Assembly (NCBI GenBank): GCA_016710635.1 | Contig: JADJVL010000013.1 | Location: 1 to 64,000, forward strand | DNA length: 64,000 nt | Source of the DNA: Holophagaceae bacterium | Lineage (GTDB): Bacteria > Acidobacteriota > Holophagae > Holophagales > Holophagaceae | Direction: 5' to 3' | Part shown: one piece after another, positions 35,503-44,819 of the stretch | Layout of the letters: every line of letters begins with the position of its first letter | Position numbering within the stretch: the stretch's first letter is position 1 | Notes under the pieces: model-generated | Told to the model about the DNA's origin: nothing | Databases searched by the model: none | What the model saw: the letters and a program-made list of their open reading frames with translations, nothing else | Made by a program: the position numbers and the translations under genes

Positions 35503-36855
35503 ATGGGCCGCCGCCTGCAGCTGGCGCTCGTCCTCCTGCTGGGGGGCGCCTTCGCCTCGGCCCAACAGGCGACCCCCGCACACGTGGCCGCCCCCGCTTC
35601 GCCCTTGAACTCGGTGGTGCTGGTCCGCGCCGCCCAGGGCGACATCACCCTGCCCGGTGAGCACCGCTTCGCCCAGGGCAGCGGCGTCGTCATCGCCCCG
35701 GGCCTCGTGGCCACCAACGCCCACGTGGTGCAGGGCCAGCGCACCTACACCGTGCTCCACGAAGGGCGCAGCTGGCCGGCGGTGCTCCGCGCCGTGGACG
35801 GCGGGCGGGACCTCTGCCTCCTCTCCGTGCCGGGCCTGCCCCTGCCCCCGGCGCCCGCGGCCCCCGCCCCGCCGGAAGTCGGCCAGGCGGTGCAGGCGGT
35901 GGGCTTCCCCGCCGGCCGCTCCACCCTCACCCGGGGCGTCCTCAAAGCCGTCTGGCGCTTCCCCGGCGGCGTCCTGCTCCAGTCCGACGCCCGCACCACG
36001 CCGGGCTCCAGCGGTGGCGGCCTCTTCGACGACGCGGGCCGGCTCCTGGGCCTCACCACCTTCGTCTTCGAGCAGTCCCCCGCCATCAACTTCGCCGTCT
36101 CCGCCGGCGCCCTCGCCGCCCTCCTCGAGCGCCCCTCCGGGGAGGACGCCGCCCGTGCGGCCGATCCCTTTCCGGAACTGGTGCAGACCATCGCCGACCA
36201 TCCGGAGAACCAGCCCGCCTGGGAGGTCTTCACCGCGGAGTGGACCACCCGCAATCCCGCGGACCCGGATGCCTGGTACGCCCGGGGCAGCGCCCTCCAC
36301 CTGAAGCTCAAGCAGGCCGCCGCCGCCCCCGGGGTGCGGGAGCTGGACGAGGCCCTCTGGACCGAGACCGTGGCGGCCTTCCGCAAGGCCACGGAGCTGC
36401 GGCCCGCCATGGCCCAGGCCTGGAACAACCTGGGGGCCGCCCTGGAACTGAACAACCGCTTCCCCGAATCGGAAGCGGCCCTGCGGACGGCCCTGAAGCT
36501 GGCGCCGGACTATGCCCTCGCCTGGTCGAACCTGGGCCACACCCTCTTCAACGCCCGGCGGCCCCGGGAGGCCGCGGTGGCCCTGCGCACCGCCCTCGCC
36601 TACCGTCCCCTGGACGGCGACCTGTGGGGAAACCTGGGCCTGGCGGAGGCCCAGGCCGGCGCCCCGCGGGAAGGCCTCGCGCATCTGGAGAAGGCCACCG
36701 GACTGCTCCCGAACCACGCCGAACTCTGGGCCGAGGTGGTCCGCCTGCGGACCCGCCTCGGAGACCGGCGGGGCGCCGCCGAAGCCATTGCCCGCCTGCG
36801 GGACCTCCAACCCCACCGCGCCGATGAGGTCGCCAAGGAACTCGCGGGGAAGTAG
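35503..36855 (+). CDS. Exported trypsin-like serine protease with C-terminal TPRs
   Basis: 450 aa. A signal peptide (ALVLLLGGAFASAQQA) is followed by an S1C-type protease domain with the complete triad: His in GLVATNAHVVQG (about 68), Asp in DGGRDLCLLSVPG (about 105) and Ser in TTPGSSGGGLFDDAG (about 170). About four TPRs follow from 230 to the end (AWNNLGAALELNNRFPESEA, LWGNLGLAEAQAGAPREGLA). No PDZ domain, so the TPRs may take its place for substrate binding. Likely periplasmic. Confidence 0.85.
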   Translation: MGRRLQLALVLLLGGAFASAQQATPAHVAAPASPLNSVVLVRAAQGDITLPGEHRFAQGSGVVIAPGLVATNAHVVQGQRTYTVLHEGRSWPAVLRAVDGGRDLCLLSVPGLPLPPAPAAPAPPEVGQAVQAVGFPAGRSTLTRGVLKAVWRFPGGVLLQSDARTTPGSSGGGLFDDAGRLLGLTTFVFEQSPAINFAVSAGALAALLERPSGEDAARAADPFPELVQTIADHPENQPAWEVFTAEWTTRNPADPDAWYARGSALHLKLKQAAAAPGVRELDEALWTETVAAFRKATELRPAMAQAWNNLGAALELNNRFPESEAALRTALKLAPDYALAWSNLGHTLFNARRPREAAVALRTALAYRPLDGDLWGNLGLAEAQAGAPREGLAHLEKATGLLPNHAELWAEVVRLRTRLGDRRGAAEAIARLRDLQPHRADEVAKELAGK

Positions 36856-36859
36856 GGAC

Positions 36860-37486
36860 CTACTTGCCGATGGGCTTCTCGGCGGGCTTCTCCGTGGGCT
36901 TCACAGCGGGCTTCAACCGGGTGTAGACGATCTCCTGGCGCGGGCCCTGGCCCTGCTCGTCGCCCCCCAGCACCGCCAGGAAGCGGTCCGCGTCGATCTC
37001 GCGGATGAGGAAGCGCAGGGAGAGCGGCTCCCCATCCGCATCGTGGAGGGTGCCGTTGAGCAACACCGTGGCGCCGCCGTCGGGGCTGCTCCCCTCCAGG
37101 CGCACGAGGCCCGTGGCCCCGGCGTTGGCCCAGGCGCACTGGTACTGCTTCAGGGTCCCGTCGTAGGCGAGGAGGCGCATGCCTTCGGCGCCGCCGACCT
37201 TGTCGGAGCGGTAGTCCTCCTGGAGGAAGCGGCCCCCCAGGATCATCTTCAGGTCCGCCTTGCCGGTGAGCTCGGACCCGGCGGCGCCGGCGGCGGCGAA
37301 GTGGCGGGTGATTGTGGTGTAGGCGCCCTCCCGCCGGGCGAGGCGGCTGTGCTCCGTGCCGGGCATGGACATGCGCTGCAGGGCGTCCAGCCGCTCCTGG
37401 GGCAGCTTTTGCGAGGGCGTGAACTGGGCGCAGAGGGGCGCGGCGAAGCACTGGGCGAGGACCAGCGAGAGAAAAGTGCGGCGCAT
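36860..37486 (-). CDS. Exported DUF1579-family protein
   Basis: 208 aa starting at ATG 37486, with signal peptide RTFLSLVLAQCFAAPLCAQ. DLKMILGGRFLQEDYRSDKV, MRLLAYDGTLKQYQCAWANA and the C-terminal beta strands match DUF1579, a lipocalin-like family of unknown function. A Lys/Pro tail repeats KPAVKPTEKPAEKPIGK. Convergent with the protease-TPR gene only 4 bp away. Confidence 0.7.
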   Translation of the reverse strand: MRRTFLSLVLAQCFAAPLCAQFTPSQKLPQERLDALQRMSMPGTEHSRLARREGAYTTITRHFAAAGAAGSELTGKADLKMILGGRFLQEDYRSDKVGGAEGMRLLAYDGTLKQYQCAWANAGATGLVRLEGSSPDGGATVLLNGTLHDADGEPLSLRFLIREIDADRFLAVLGGDEQGQGPRQEIVYTRLKPAVKPTEKPAEKPIGK

Positions 37487-37503
37487 GGCGGGCTCCAGGA
37501 AGG

Positions 37504-38463
37504 TCACGGGATCAGCCCGATCTCCCGCAGGCGCTGCAGCAGGAAGGCGTGGGCGGAGATGGGTTCGAAGAGCTTCGGTTCCCCGGGGGCCCGCAGGCTG
37601 TCCGGGCAGTCCAGCAGCACGTCCGGGCGCGGATGGCAGAAGAAGGGCATGGAATAGCGGACGGCGTCGGGGCTGTCGGGGTTGACGACGCGATGGGTGG
37701 TGCTGGGGATGCGGAGGTTCACATGGCGGCTGAGCATGTCCCCGGCGTCGGCGACGATCTCCCCTTCGAGGCCGTCCACGGAATGCCACACTCCGTCCCG
37801 GTCCAGGAGCTGCAGCCCGCTGCCCGTCGCCGCCGGCAGCAGGGTGATGAGGTTGATGTCCTCATGGGCCGAGGCGCGCACGCCGCCTTCGAGGTAGCGG
37901 TCCTTCAAGGCCGGGTAGTGGATGATGCGCAGGATGGAATTGCCATCGGCGATCATGTCCGCCAGGGCGCGGAGGGGCAGGCCGAGGTAGAGGGCGATGG
38001 CCTCCAGCAGGGTCCCGGCGCAGGCTTCGAGGGCCCGGTAGAGGGCGAGGGTGTGGGCCTTGAAGCCCGGCACCTCGGCCTCGGGCCAGAGGTTCTCCCC
38101 GTAGATCGCCAGCAGCTCGTGGCCCGGCGGCAGCTCCTGGCCCACGTGCCAGAACTCCTTGAGGTCGCCCACCGGGTTGTCCTTGGCGTGCTCCTGGCCG
38201 AAGGGCGTGAAGCCCCGGGCCCCGCCGCCGTCCGGCACGATGTAGCGGCGCTTCACCTCTTCGGGCAGGGCGAAGAAGTCCCGGGCGGCCTCGTAGGCGC
38301 CGGTCACGTCCGCCGGCGTCACCCGGTGTCCCGCCACCTTCACGAAGCCCGTGTCCTTCAGGCTGCCGCCCAGGATCCGCACGAACTCGGCGCGCTCCCG
38401 CTCGTTGCCTTCGGTGAACTGGTCCAGGTGGACGGTGTCGACGTGGAAGGCGGATGGCGCCAT
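37504..38463 (-). CDS. Isopenicillin-N-synthase-like 2OG-Fe(II) dioxygenase
   Basis: 319 aa, double-stranded beta-helix oxygenase. The iron triad is visible as H and D in SAHEDINLITLL (about 212-214) and H in STTHRVVNP (about 268), with the 2-oxoglutarate Arg-x-Ser in VRYSMPFFCHP. The N-terminal DIOX_N part includes ILGGSLKDTGFVKVAGHRV. Oxidises an unknown small molecule. 17 bp upstream of the DUF1579 gene on the same strand. Confidence 0.87.
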   Translation of the reverse strand: MAPSAFHVDTVHLDQFTEGNERERAEFVRILGGSLKDTGFVKVAGHRVTPADVTGAYEAARDFFALPEEVKRRYIVPDGGGARGFTPFGQEHAKDNPVGDLKEFWHVGQELPPGHELLAIYGENLWPEAEVPGFKAHTLALYRALEACAGTLLEAIALYLGLPLRALADMIADGNSILRIIHYPALKDRYLEGGVRASAHEDINLITLLPAATGSGLQLLDRDGVWHSVDGLEGEIVADAGDMLSRHVNLRIPSTTHRVVNPDSPDAVRYSMPFFCHPRPDVLLDCPDSLRAPGEPKLFEPISAHAFLLQRLREIGLIP

Positions 38464-38557
38464 ACGGAAGCTCCTTTTTAGAATGGCCTATCCCATTGTT
38501 CGCCGCCCGCCCCCCGTGGGACCAGGGAGAAAGCGGCCCATACGGCCTCCCGTGGTA

Positions 38558-39625
38558 TCAAAAACGCCAGGACAGGACCAGGCCGGTGCGGCGGACCGGC
38601 CGGCGCTCGCCGTCCAGACGATGCTCGAGGTGGTGGAGGGTGATCCGAAGCCCTCGCGGCAGGGGAAGCGTCATGACCACTCGCGGCCCCTTTGCAGCCC
38701 TCGTGAACCACCACTCGTCGCCATTGATGAGGGGGGCCGTCCCGGTGGCGGCGTAGCGCTGCAGGATGAAACCGAACCGCGGTCGGTAGCGCCGTTCCAT
38801 CGGTCCCAGCCAGAGCTGCCCTTCCCCCCCTGTCCCCCGGGTCTCCACATTGCGCTGCACGAAGGCCTTCAACTCCCAAGGCCACCCAGCCGCGCCCGCC
38901 ACGGCCCCGCCCGCCGTGTCAAAGCGCGTCGAGACCCGTGCGGCCTGCGGCCCCGGGTCCAGGGCCTGGAAACGGTGTTCGCCCGCATCCCAGTGCAGGA
39001 CCCACCGCCCGGCATGAAGGGTCCACTGGACCGGCCCCGTCTCCATGCGAACCACGCCCTGGAGCGCCGCGAGTTCCGCGCCACCCTCGGGGAAGGTGCG
39101 CACGCGACCTGCGACTCCGCGCAGGCCGGCTTCCAGCAGGCCCCGGCCCTCGCTCCGCAGGGCCATGCGCCCTCCGACGCCCAGGACCCCCAGATCATGG
39201 TCCCAGAGGCTTTCCTGGCTCAGCAGGGGGTTGCCCTGCAACCCGAGGGTGAGGGTTCCGAACCTGCCTTCGTCCGCCGCGCGATAGCTCACCGAAGCCC
39301 GGTGCAGCCACACGCCATTGGAGGGCCGCTGGTCGTAGCGGAGCAGGTTCAGCCGGTTGCCGTCGCTGCCGATGGCGGCCCGGACGGAGAGTTCCCCGGT
39401 CCAGCTCCCGCGAACCGGAGACCAGTCCAGCTGGAGCAGGGATCGGATCCGGTCCACGGAGGTTCCCCCGTTTTCATCCTCGTCGAGTGGGGGCAGCCGC
39501 TCCGCCTCGACGAGCAGTTCACCCTTGGGCCGCCACCACGGAAGCGGCGCTTCCTTGAAGTAGACGGGCTCCTGTGCGCCCAGGGCCATGGCAAGGATCC
39601 CTGCCGCTGCAGTCAAGGCTTTCAT
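38558..39625 (-). CDS. Putative outer-membrane beta-barrel protein
   Basis: 355 aa with a signal peptide (MKALTAAAGILAMALGAQE). Alternating strands throughout (LLQLDWSPVRGSWTGELSVR, VRMETGPVQWTLHAGRWVL) end in LVLSWRF with a terminal Phe, the BAM recognition signal. Length fits a 14-16 strand porin-like barrel. No family recognised. Confidence 0.6.
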   Translation of the reverse strand: MKALTAAAGILAMALGAQEPVYFKEAPLPWWRPKGELLVEAERLPPLDEDENGGTSVDRIRSLLQLDWSPVRGSWTGELSVRAAIGSDGNRLNLLRYDQRPSNGVWLHRASVSYRAADEGRFGTLTLGLQGNPLLSQESLWDHDLGVLGVGGRMALRSEGRGLLEAGLRGVAGRVRTFPEGGAELAALQGVVRMETGPVQWTLHAGRWVLHWDAGEHRFQALDPGPQAARVSTRFDTAGGAVAGAAGWPWELKAFVQRNVETRGTGGEGQLWLGPMERRYRPRFGFILQRYAATGTAPLINGDEWWFTRAAKGPRVVMTLPLPRGLRITLHHLEHRLDGERRPVRRTGLVLSWRF

Positions 39626-39643
39626 GTGGGCTCAGATGACGAA

Positions 39644-39666
39644 CGCCGGGGATCTATTCCCCGGCG
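39644..39666 (-). terminator. Stem-loop downstream of recA
   Basis: Perfect 8-bp stem CGCCGGGG / CCCCGGCG with a 7-nt loop between the recA stop and the next gene's start, both on the minus strand. A weak T-containing tail follows. Probably the recA terminator or an attenuator. Confidence 0.45.
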
Positions 39667-39691
39667 CCCTCATTCTGACCAGGTTTTCCGT

Positions 39692-40762
39692 TCAGGCGCC
39701 GAGGCCCTTCAGGCCGACCTTCTCCCGGATCTGGCTCTCCACTTCGTCGGCGAGCTCCGGGTTGTCCTGGAAGAGCTTCTTCACGTTCTCCGCGCCCTGG
39801 CCCAGGCGGCTCTCCTTGTAGCTGTACCAGGAGCCGCTCTTCTGGATGATCTCCAGCTGGGTGCCCAGCTCCACCAGTTCCGACGTCCGGCTGATGCCTT
39901 CGCCGTACATGATGTCGAAGGTGGCCACCTTGAGGGGCGGCGCGACCTTGTTCTTCACGACCTTGACCTTGGTCTTCTTCCCGATGACCGAGCTGTCCTC
40001 GTCCTTGGCGGCCACGAGGGGATCGTTGGTGTTGCCCTTGATGCTCTGGATGCTGCGGACGTCGAGGCGCACGGAGGCGTAGAACTTCAACGCGTTGCCG
40101 CCGGTGGTGGTCTCGGGGCTGCCGAACATGACGCCGATCTTCATGCGGATCTGGTTGATGAAGACCAGGCAGGTGTTGGTCTTGCTGATGGTGGCGGTCA
40201 TCTTGCGCAGGGCCTGGCTCATGAGGCGGGCCTGCAGGCCCACGTGGCTGTCGCCCATCTCGCCGTCGATCTCGGCCTTGGGCACGAGGGCCGCCACGGA
40301 GTCGATGACGATGATGTCGAGGGCGCCGCTGCGCACCAGCTGGTCGCAGATCTCCAGGGCCTGCTCGCCGCTGTCGGGCTGGCTGATGAAGAGGTTCGCC
40401 ACGTCCACGCCGAGCTTCTGGGCGTATTCCGGATCCAGGGCGTGCTCCGCGTCGATGTAGGCGGCGAGGCCGCCCTTCTTCTGGGCCTGGGCCACCATGT
40501 GCAGGGCCAGGGTCGTCTTGCCGGACGCTTCCGGCCCATACACTTCCACGATGCGACCCTTGGGCACGCCCCCCACGCCCAGGGCGGCGTCCAGACTGAT
40601 GGAGCCCGTGGAGATGACCTCGATGCCGTCGGCCCCAGCCATGCGGTCGCCGAGCTTCATGATGGCGCCCTTGCCGTAGGCCCGTTCGATGTCCTGGAGG
40701 GTGCGGTTGAGGGCCTTGAGGCGGTCGTCGAAGGGGATTTCGGGAGCGGTGGCGGCGGCCAT
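39692..40762 (-). CDS. recA: Recombinase RecA
   Basis: 356-aa strand-exchange protein and SOS co-protease. Walker A is GPEASGKTTLALH (about 67). IVIDSVAALVPKAEIDGEMG with SHVGLQARLMSQALRKMT, NQIRMKIGVMFGSPETTTGG and GSWYSYKESRLGQGAENVKK are all standard. ATG 40762, with GAGG 9 bp upstream, gives the usual N-terminus; an in-frame ATG at 40819 adds 19 residues. The 40820-40952 leader is AT-rich but has no obvious GAAC-N4-GTTC SOS box. Confidence 0.97.
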   Translation of the reverse strand: MAAATAPEIPFDDRLKALNRTLQDIERAYGKGAIMKLGDRMAGADGIEVISTGSISLDAALGVGGVPKGRIVEVYGPEASGKTTLALHMVAQAQKKGGLAAYIDAEHALDPEYAQKLGVDVANLFISQPDSGEQALEICDQLVRSGALDIIVIDSVAALVPKAEIDGEMGDSHVGLQARLMSQALRKMTATISKTNTCLVFINQIRMKIGVMFGSPETTTGGNALKFYASVRLDVRSIQSIKGNTNDPLVAAKDEDSSVIGKKTKVKVVKNKVAPPLKVATFDIMYGEGISRTSELVELGTQLEIIQKSGSWYSYKESRLGQGAENVKKLFQDNPELADEVESQIREKVGLKGLGA

Positions 40763-40952
40763 GGGGACCTCGGGGACGTGGAATGAGTTTAGGGGCTTGA
40801 GGGCCCGGACGAGGGCCATGCCTCACTCCAAGGGTTGCGGAATCGGGTCGGTTCGCCCTGCGAAGATCGGGTCTGCGGGGGGCGGTGTCCCAAGGATGAA
40901 GCGGGAGGCGAAAATTTCAAGAAGATTTTTTCGCTTTTTACCCAATTGCCTT

Positions 40953-42101
40953 TTAAGTCTTGGGTTTAAGGAGGACCGACCGGCCCCGCCAGGTGTTCCG
41001 GCCCCGCAGCCGGTCCAGGAAGGCCCAGGCCATGCCCCAGACCAGCACCGGACCGTTCAGCGGCCACAGCACCCACAGGGCATCCATGGGCCGGCCCGTG
41101 ATCCGCTGCGCCACGTCGCCCATCAGGGCCGCCGTCACCAGGAGCAGGGCCAGGCCGAGCCAGGGAAAGCCGGCCCACGCCAGCAGGAGGGGACCCGCGT
41201 GGTGGACGAGGAAGCCCGGGATGAGCAGGGGCAGCAGCCACCATCCGGGCAGGGCGGCGGTGTTCTTGCGCAGGCCCCTGACCAGGTCCAGGAGGCCGTG
41301 GTACATCCGCAGGTGCAGCATGGGCCCGCCCAGGGCGAGGCGGTTGGTGAAGCCCGCCCGCTTCACCCGCCGGGCCAGCATCATGTCGTCCACCGCCTCC
41401 AGGGGCGCCCCCGCATGGCCGTCCACGGCGTCGTAGGCGGCGCGGCGCACGAGCGTGAACGCACCGATGCCGGCGAAGGCGAAGCTGCCGGGCTCCGGGA
41501 CCCGGTGGGGCGGCACCAGGATGAGAAAGCCCGGCGTCGCGAGGCCAACGAAGAGCCGCTCCACTGGCGATACCGCGTCCGCGGCGAAGAGGAGGGCGAG
41601 GATGTCCGCGGGGTGTTCGTCCAGGAAGGCGAAGGCCCGCCGCAACAGGTCGGGGCTGGCCTGCACGTCGGCGTCGGCGAAGAGGAGCCAGTCGGCGGCG
41701 AGGGCTTCCGGCGTCCGCGTGGCGAGGTGAAGGGCGTGGTTCTTGCCGAGCCAGCCCGGCGGCAGGTCGTCGTTGCGCAGGACGCGGAGCCGAGCGGCCC
41801 CCGGCGTGCGCAGGGGATCCGCCTTGGCCGCGAGAATTTCGGAGGTGCCGTCCGTGGAGCCGTCGTCCACCACGACGATGGCCAGCTCCGGATAGTCCTG
41901 GGCCAGCCAGGACTCGAGGGCGGGACCGATCTCGCCGGCCTCGTCCCGGGCGGGGATGCAGAGGCAGACCCGGCCCTGCGAGGCCAGCCCGGGTGGCGCC
42001 TCCGGCAACCGGGGCAGCCGGGCGAAGTGGTGGCGCAGCACCGCGAGGCTCCCCAGGATGGAGAGGCCGCTGAGGGCGGAGGCGAGGTCCAGGAGGCGCA
42101 T
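40953..42101 (-). CDS. Membrane GT2 glycosyltransferase (HpnB-like)
   Basis: 382 aa from ATG 42101. An N-terminal membrane segment is followed by VCLCIPARDEAGEIGPALES, IVVVDDGSTDGTSEIL, LLFADADVQASPDLL (DxD-type) and EAVDDMMLARRVKRAG. At least three membrane segments lie in the C-terminal 120 residues (LPLLIPGFLVHHAGPLLLAW and on). This layout matches hopanoid-associated HpnB-type transferases, but no hopanoid genes are adjacent. A longer in-frame start exists at 42170. Divergent from the ankyrin gene. Confidence 0.75.
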   Translation of the reverse strand: MRLLDLASALSGLSILGSLAVLRHHFARLPRLPEAPPGLASQGRVCLCIPARDEAGEIGPALESWLAQDYPELAIVVVDDGSTDGTSEILAAKADPLRTPGAARLRVLRNDDLPPGWLGKNHALHLATRTPEALAADWLLFADADVQASPDLLRRAFAFLDEHPADILALLFAADAVSPVERLFVGLATPGFLILVPPHRVPEPGSFAFAGIGAFTLVRRAAYDAVDGHAGAPLEAVDDMMLARRVKRAGFTNRLALGGPMLHLRMYHGLLDLVRGLRKNTAALPGWWLLPLLIPGFLVHHAGPLLLAWAGFPWLGLALLLVTAALMGDVAQRITGRPMDALWVLWPLNGPVLVWGMAWAFLDRLRGRNTWRGRSVLLKPKT

Positions 42102-42168
42102 CCCGCCATTCTTGCCGCATCCCGGGGCCCGGCACGACCCCAGGGACCGCGGGGTGCCACAATGGGGC

Positions 42169-43191
42169 ATGGGCCGTCACCGCCTTCCCCTCGTCCTCGT
42201 CGCATTGGGCACCCTGCACCTTCCGGCGAAACCCGGCGGCGTGAAGCCCGTCGCGAGGCGCCGGGCCGTGCCCGCCCCAGCCCGGACCGTGGTCCCGACT
42301 TCCCTGCACGCCGCCGTCGCCGCCAAGGACGCGGAGCTGGTGCGGTTCCTTCTCCAGGGCCGGGCCTCCCTGGAAGCCCGGGACGGTTCCGGCGAAACCC
42401 CGCTGATGACCGCCATCCGCACCGGCGACCCCCTGCTGGTGGACCTCCTGCTGGACGCCGGGTCCAGCCTGCAGGTGCGCGACAGCTCGGGCTTCTCGCC
42501 CCTCTTCCTCGCCATCCTCCTCGGCGAGAAGGACATCGCGATGACCCTCATGCGTCGCGGCGCCAACCTGCATGAGCGGGATGCGGACGGACGCACCTTC
42601 CTCCACCGCATGCGCGCTTCCCTGAAGGGCATGAAGCTGCTGCTGGACCTGGGCTGCGACGTGAACGCGGCGGACGCCGGCGGCCGCACCGCCCTCTACG
42701 CGGCGGTGCAGGACCTGGTGATCCCCGAGATCCCCAAGCTGCTGCTGGAGAAGGGCGCCGATCCCAACCGGAGCGACGCCAAGGGCGTGACACCCCTCAT
42801 GCGCGCCGCCGAGCGGTCCCGCATCATGGCGACCTACGACCCTTCCCTGATGGAGATGCTCCTCGCCGCCGGAGCCGACCCCCATCGCCGGGACGCCGCC
42901 GGGCGCACCGCCCTGCACTGGACCCTCGCGGGGCAGGCCTGCCCCGCCCGCCGCGAGACCCTGGCCTTCCTCCTCACCCGGGGCAACCTGGACGCCGACC
43001 GCGCCCTGCCCGACGGGACCACGCCGCTCATGCTCGCCGCCCGCCTCGAGGACCCGGCGGCCCTCCAGTGGCTGCTGGCCGCGGGCGCCGATCCCCTGCG
43101 GGCCGACCTCCGGGGACGCACCGCCCTGGACATCGCCCGGAAGGGCCGCAGCGCCACCTGCGTGACCCTGCTGGAATCCCAGCGGAACTGA
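42169..43191 (+). CDS. Exported ankyrin-repeat protein
   Basis: 340 aa. A short hydrophobic N-terminus (RLPLVLVALGTLHLPAK) suggests export. About eight ankyrin repeats follow from residue 45: DGSGETPLMTAIRTGDPLLV, AGGRTALYAAVQDLV, DAAGRTALHWTLAGQ, LRGRTALDIARKG. Probably a binding scaffold in the periplasm. Confidence 0.8.
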   Translation: MGRHRLPLVLVALGTLHLPAKPGGVKPVARRRAVPAPARTVVPTSLHAAVAAKDAELVRFLLQGRASLEARDGSGETPLMTAIRTGDPLLVDLLLDAGSSLQVRDSSGFSPLFLAILLGEKDIAMTLMRRGANLHERDADGRTFLHRMRASLKGMKLLLDLGCDVNAADAGGRTALYAAVQDLVIPEIPKLLLEKGADPNRSDAKGVTPLMRAAERSRIMATYDPSLMEMLLAAGADPHRRDAAGRTALHWTLAGQACPARRETLAFLLTRGNLDADRALPDGTTPLMLAARLEDPAALQWLLAAGADPLRADLRGRTALDIARKGRSATCVTLLESQRN

Positions 43192-43212
43192 AGTGGGCCC
43201 GGGCGCGGCGCC

Positions 43213-44079
43213 CTAGTAGCCGTACTTCCCCACCAGGAGCCGCAGCTTTTCGCGGGTCTCCGCGGGCACCTTGTCCGGCGGCGTGACGAGGGCGGTGGCC
43301 AGGGCATGCCGGGCGGGCTCGTGCTCCGGCGGGCCGCCGGCCAGATCCCCCACCACCCGGCGCAGCAGCTCCTGGGCCTTGCCCACGTTGGCCGCCATCA
43401 TCGCCATGATGTCGCTGCCGACGGCGCCCTCCTCCTCGTCCCGCCAGGCGTCCCAGTCGGTGACCAGGGCGATGGTGGCGAAGACCAGTTCGGCTTCCCG
43501 GGCCAGCTTGGCTTCGGTGGCCTGGGTCATGCCGATGAGGTCGGCGCCCCAGGAGCGGTGCAGGCGGCTTTCCGCCCGGGTGCTGAACTGGGGGCCTTCC
43601 ATGTTCACGTAGGTGCCGCCGTCCTCAATGGGCAGCAGCAGGCGCTTGCCGGCGGCCAGGAGCTTCTCCCGCAGCCACGCCGAGGTCGGATCCGCGTAGT
43701 TCACGTGGCCCACCAGCCCGTTCCCGAAGAAGGTCGAGGCGCGGAGGTGGGTCCTGTCGATGAACTGGTCCGGCAGGCGCAGGGTGCCGGGCTCGTGGCG
43801 CTCCTGCAGGGTGCCCACGGCGCTCACGGAGAGGAGGATCTCGCAACCCGCCGCCTTCATGGCCCAGACATTGGCGCGGTAGTTCACTTCCGAGGGCGTG
43901 AAGCGATGCCCCAGCCCGTGCCGGGAGAGGAAGACCACGGGCACGCCTTCCAGGGTGCCGAAGATCAACGGATCGGAAGTCTCGCCGAAGGGCGTGGGGA
44001 TCCGCCGCGCGGCGGTGTCGCGGACCCCGGCCATGGCGTAGAGGCCGCTGCCGCCGAAGATGCCGATGGGTGCGGGCAT
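43213..44079 (-). CDS. mtnP: S-methyl-5'-thioadenosine phosphorylase
   Basis: 288-aa purine nucleoside phosphorylase-family enzyme of methionine salvage, cleaving MTA to adenine and methylthioribose-1-P. PIGIFGGSGLYAM at the start binds phosphate; LSRHGLGHRFTPSEVNYRAN, YVNMEGPQFSTRAES and GMTQATEAKLAREAEL are typical. Met in NMEGP supports MTA over inosine. No other salvage gene is nearby. Confidence 0.92.
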   Translation of the reverse strand: MPAPIGIFGGSGLYAMAGVRDTAARRIPTPFGETSDPLIFGTLEGVPVVFLSRHGLGHRFTPSEVNYRANVWAMKAAGCEILLSVSAVGTLQERHEPGTLRLPDQFIDRTHLRASTFFGNGLVGHVNYADPTSAWLREKLLAAGKRLLLPIEDGGTYVNMEGPQFSTRAESRLHRSWGADLIGMTQATEAKLAREAELVFATIALVTDWDAWRDEEEGAVGSDIMAMMAANVGKAQELLRRVVGDLAGGPPEHEPARHALATALVTPPDKVPAETREKLRLLVGKYGY

Positions 44080-44080
44080 G

Positions 44081-44101
44081 GATCACCGTGGGAAGGTGAT
44101 C
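44081..44101 (-). promoter_or_regulatory. Inverted repeat touching the mtnP start
   Basis: GATCACC-N7-GGTGATC, a perfect 7-bp inverted repeat, ends one base upstream of the mtnP start codon and covers the ribosome-binding area. It could be a repressor site or an RNA hairpin limiting translation. Confidence 0.35.
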
Positions 44102-44126
44102 AGCACACCACGAAGTGGGGCTGCGA

Positions 44127-44813
44127 TCAACGCGGCGCGCCGTACCAGTCCGCCAGGCGCGCCGGAGGGACGCCCAGACGGTAGAGGGCCGGGAAGGCGT
44201 TCATGCAGACAAAGGCCTTCAGGAAGCCGGCCTCGAAGCGCCGGGCGGAAACGCGCAGCTCCTCGGGGCGGGTGTGCACGGCCCCGAGGGTGCGCAGCCT
44301 CGCCGCGAGGCCCAGCTCCTCCATCAGGGGCTCGTCCGGGTAGCCGTCCACCGCCCGGAAGTCCCGGGTCCGGCAGAAGAGTCCCTGATCGCCGTAGGGC
44401 CAGGCGGTGCGCCGGGAGCGCAGGTCCGCCAGCCTCAGCACCCGCGCCTTCCAGGTGCCGGCCCAGCGTTCCGCCGCGTGCCGGACCCGGAAGGCTCCCA
44501 GGGCGATGGAGGCCTCCCCCAGGGTGCCGCGGATCAGCGCGCCGACCCCTGGGGGAACCGCGGCGTCCGCGTGCAGGAAGAAGAGGATGTCGCCCCGGGC
44601 CGCGGCGGCCCCGGCATTCATCTGCGGACCCCGGCCCCTGGGCCCGCGGAGCACCCGCGCCCCCGCCGCGGCGGCCAGGTCCACGGTGGCGTCCAGGCTG
44701 CCGCCATCCACCACGATCAGCTCCCAGGCGCCGGGCTGTTCCCGGAACTGCCCCAGGCAGGCTTCGATGCGCGCGGCCTCGTCGAGGGCGGGGATGATGA
44801 CGGAAACGAGCAT
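44127..44813 (-). CDS. TIGR04283-family glycosyltransferase (arsenosugar-associated type)
   Basis: 228-aa GT2 enzyme. SVIIPALDEAARIEACLGQF, LIVVDGGSLDATVDLA and GRGPQMNAGAAAARGDILFF then LHADAAVPPG are the hallmark of the rSAM/selenodomain-associated transferase 2 family. PYGDQGLFCRTRDF and a C-terminal ADWYG end it. It lies 6 bp downstream of the mercuric-reductase-like gene. A TIGR04282 partner is at 47030. Confidence 0.85.
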   Translation of the reverse strand: MLVSVIIPALDEAARIEACLGQFREQPGAWELIVVDGGSLDATVDLAAAAGARVLRGPRGRGPQMNAGAAAARGDILFFLHADAAVPPGVGALIRGTLGEASIALGAFRVRHAAERWAGTWKARVLRLADLRSRRTAWPYGDQGLFCRTRDFRAVDGYPDEPLMEELGLAARLRTLGAVHTRPEELRVSARRFEAGFLKAFVCMNAFPALYRLGVPPARLADWYGAPR

Positions 44814-44819
44814 GCGGCC

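Noticed and set aside
40763..40952. SOS (LexA) box upstream of recA
   Set aside because: No GAAC-N4-GTTC or similar spaced dyad was found; only a general AT-rich stretch.
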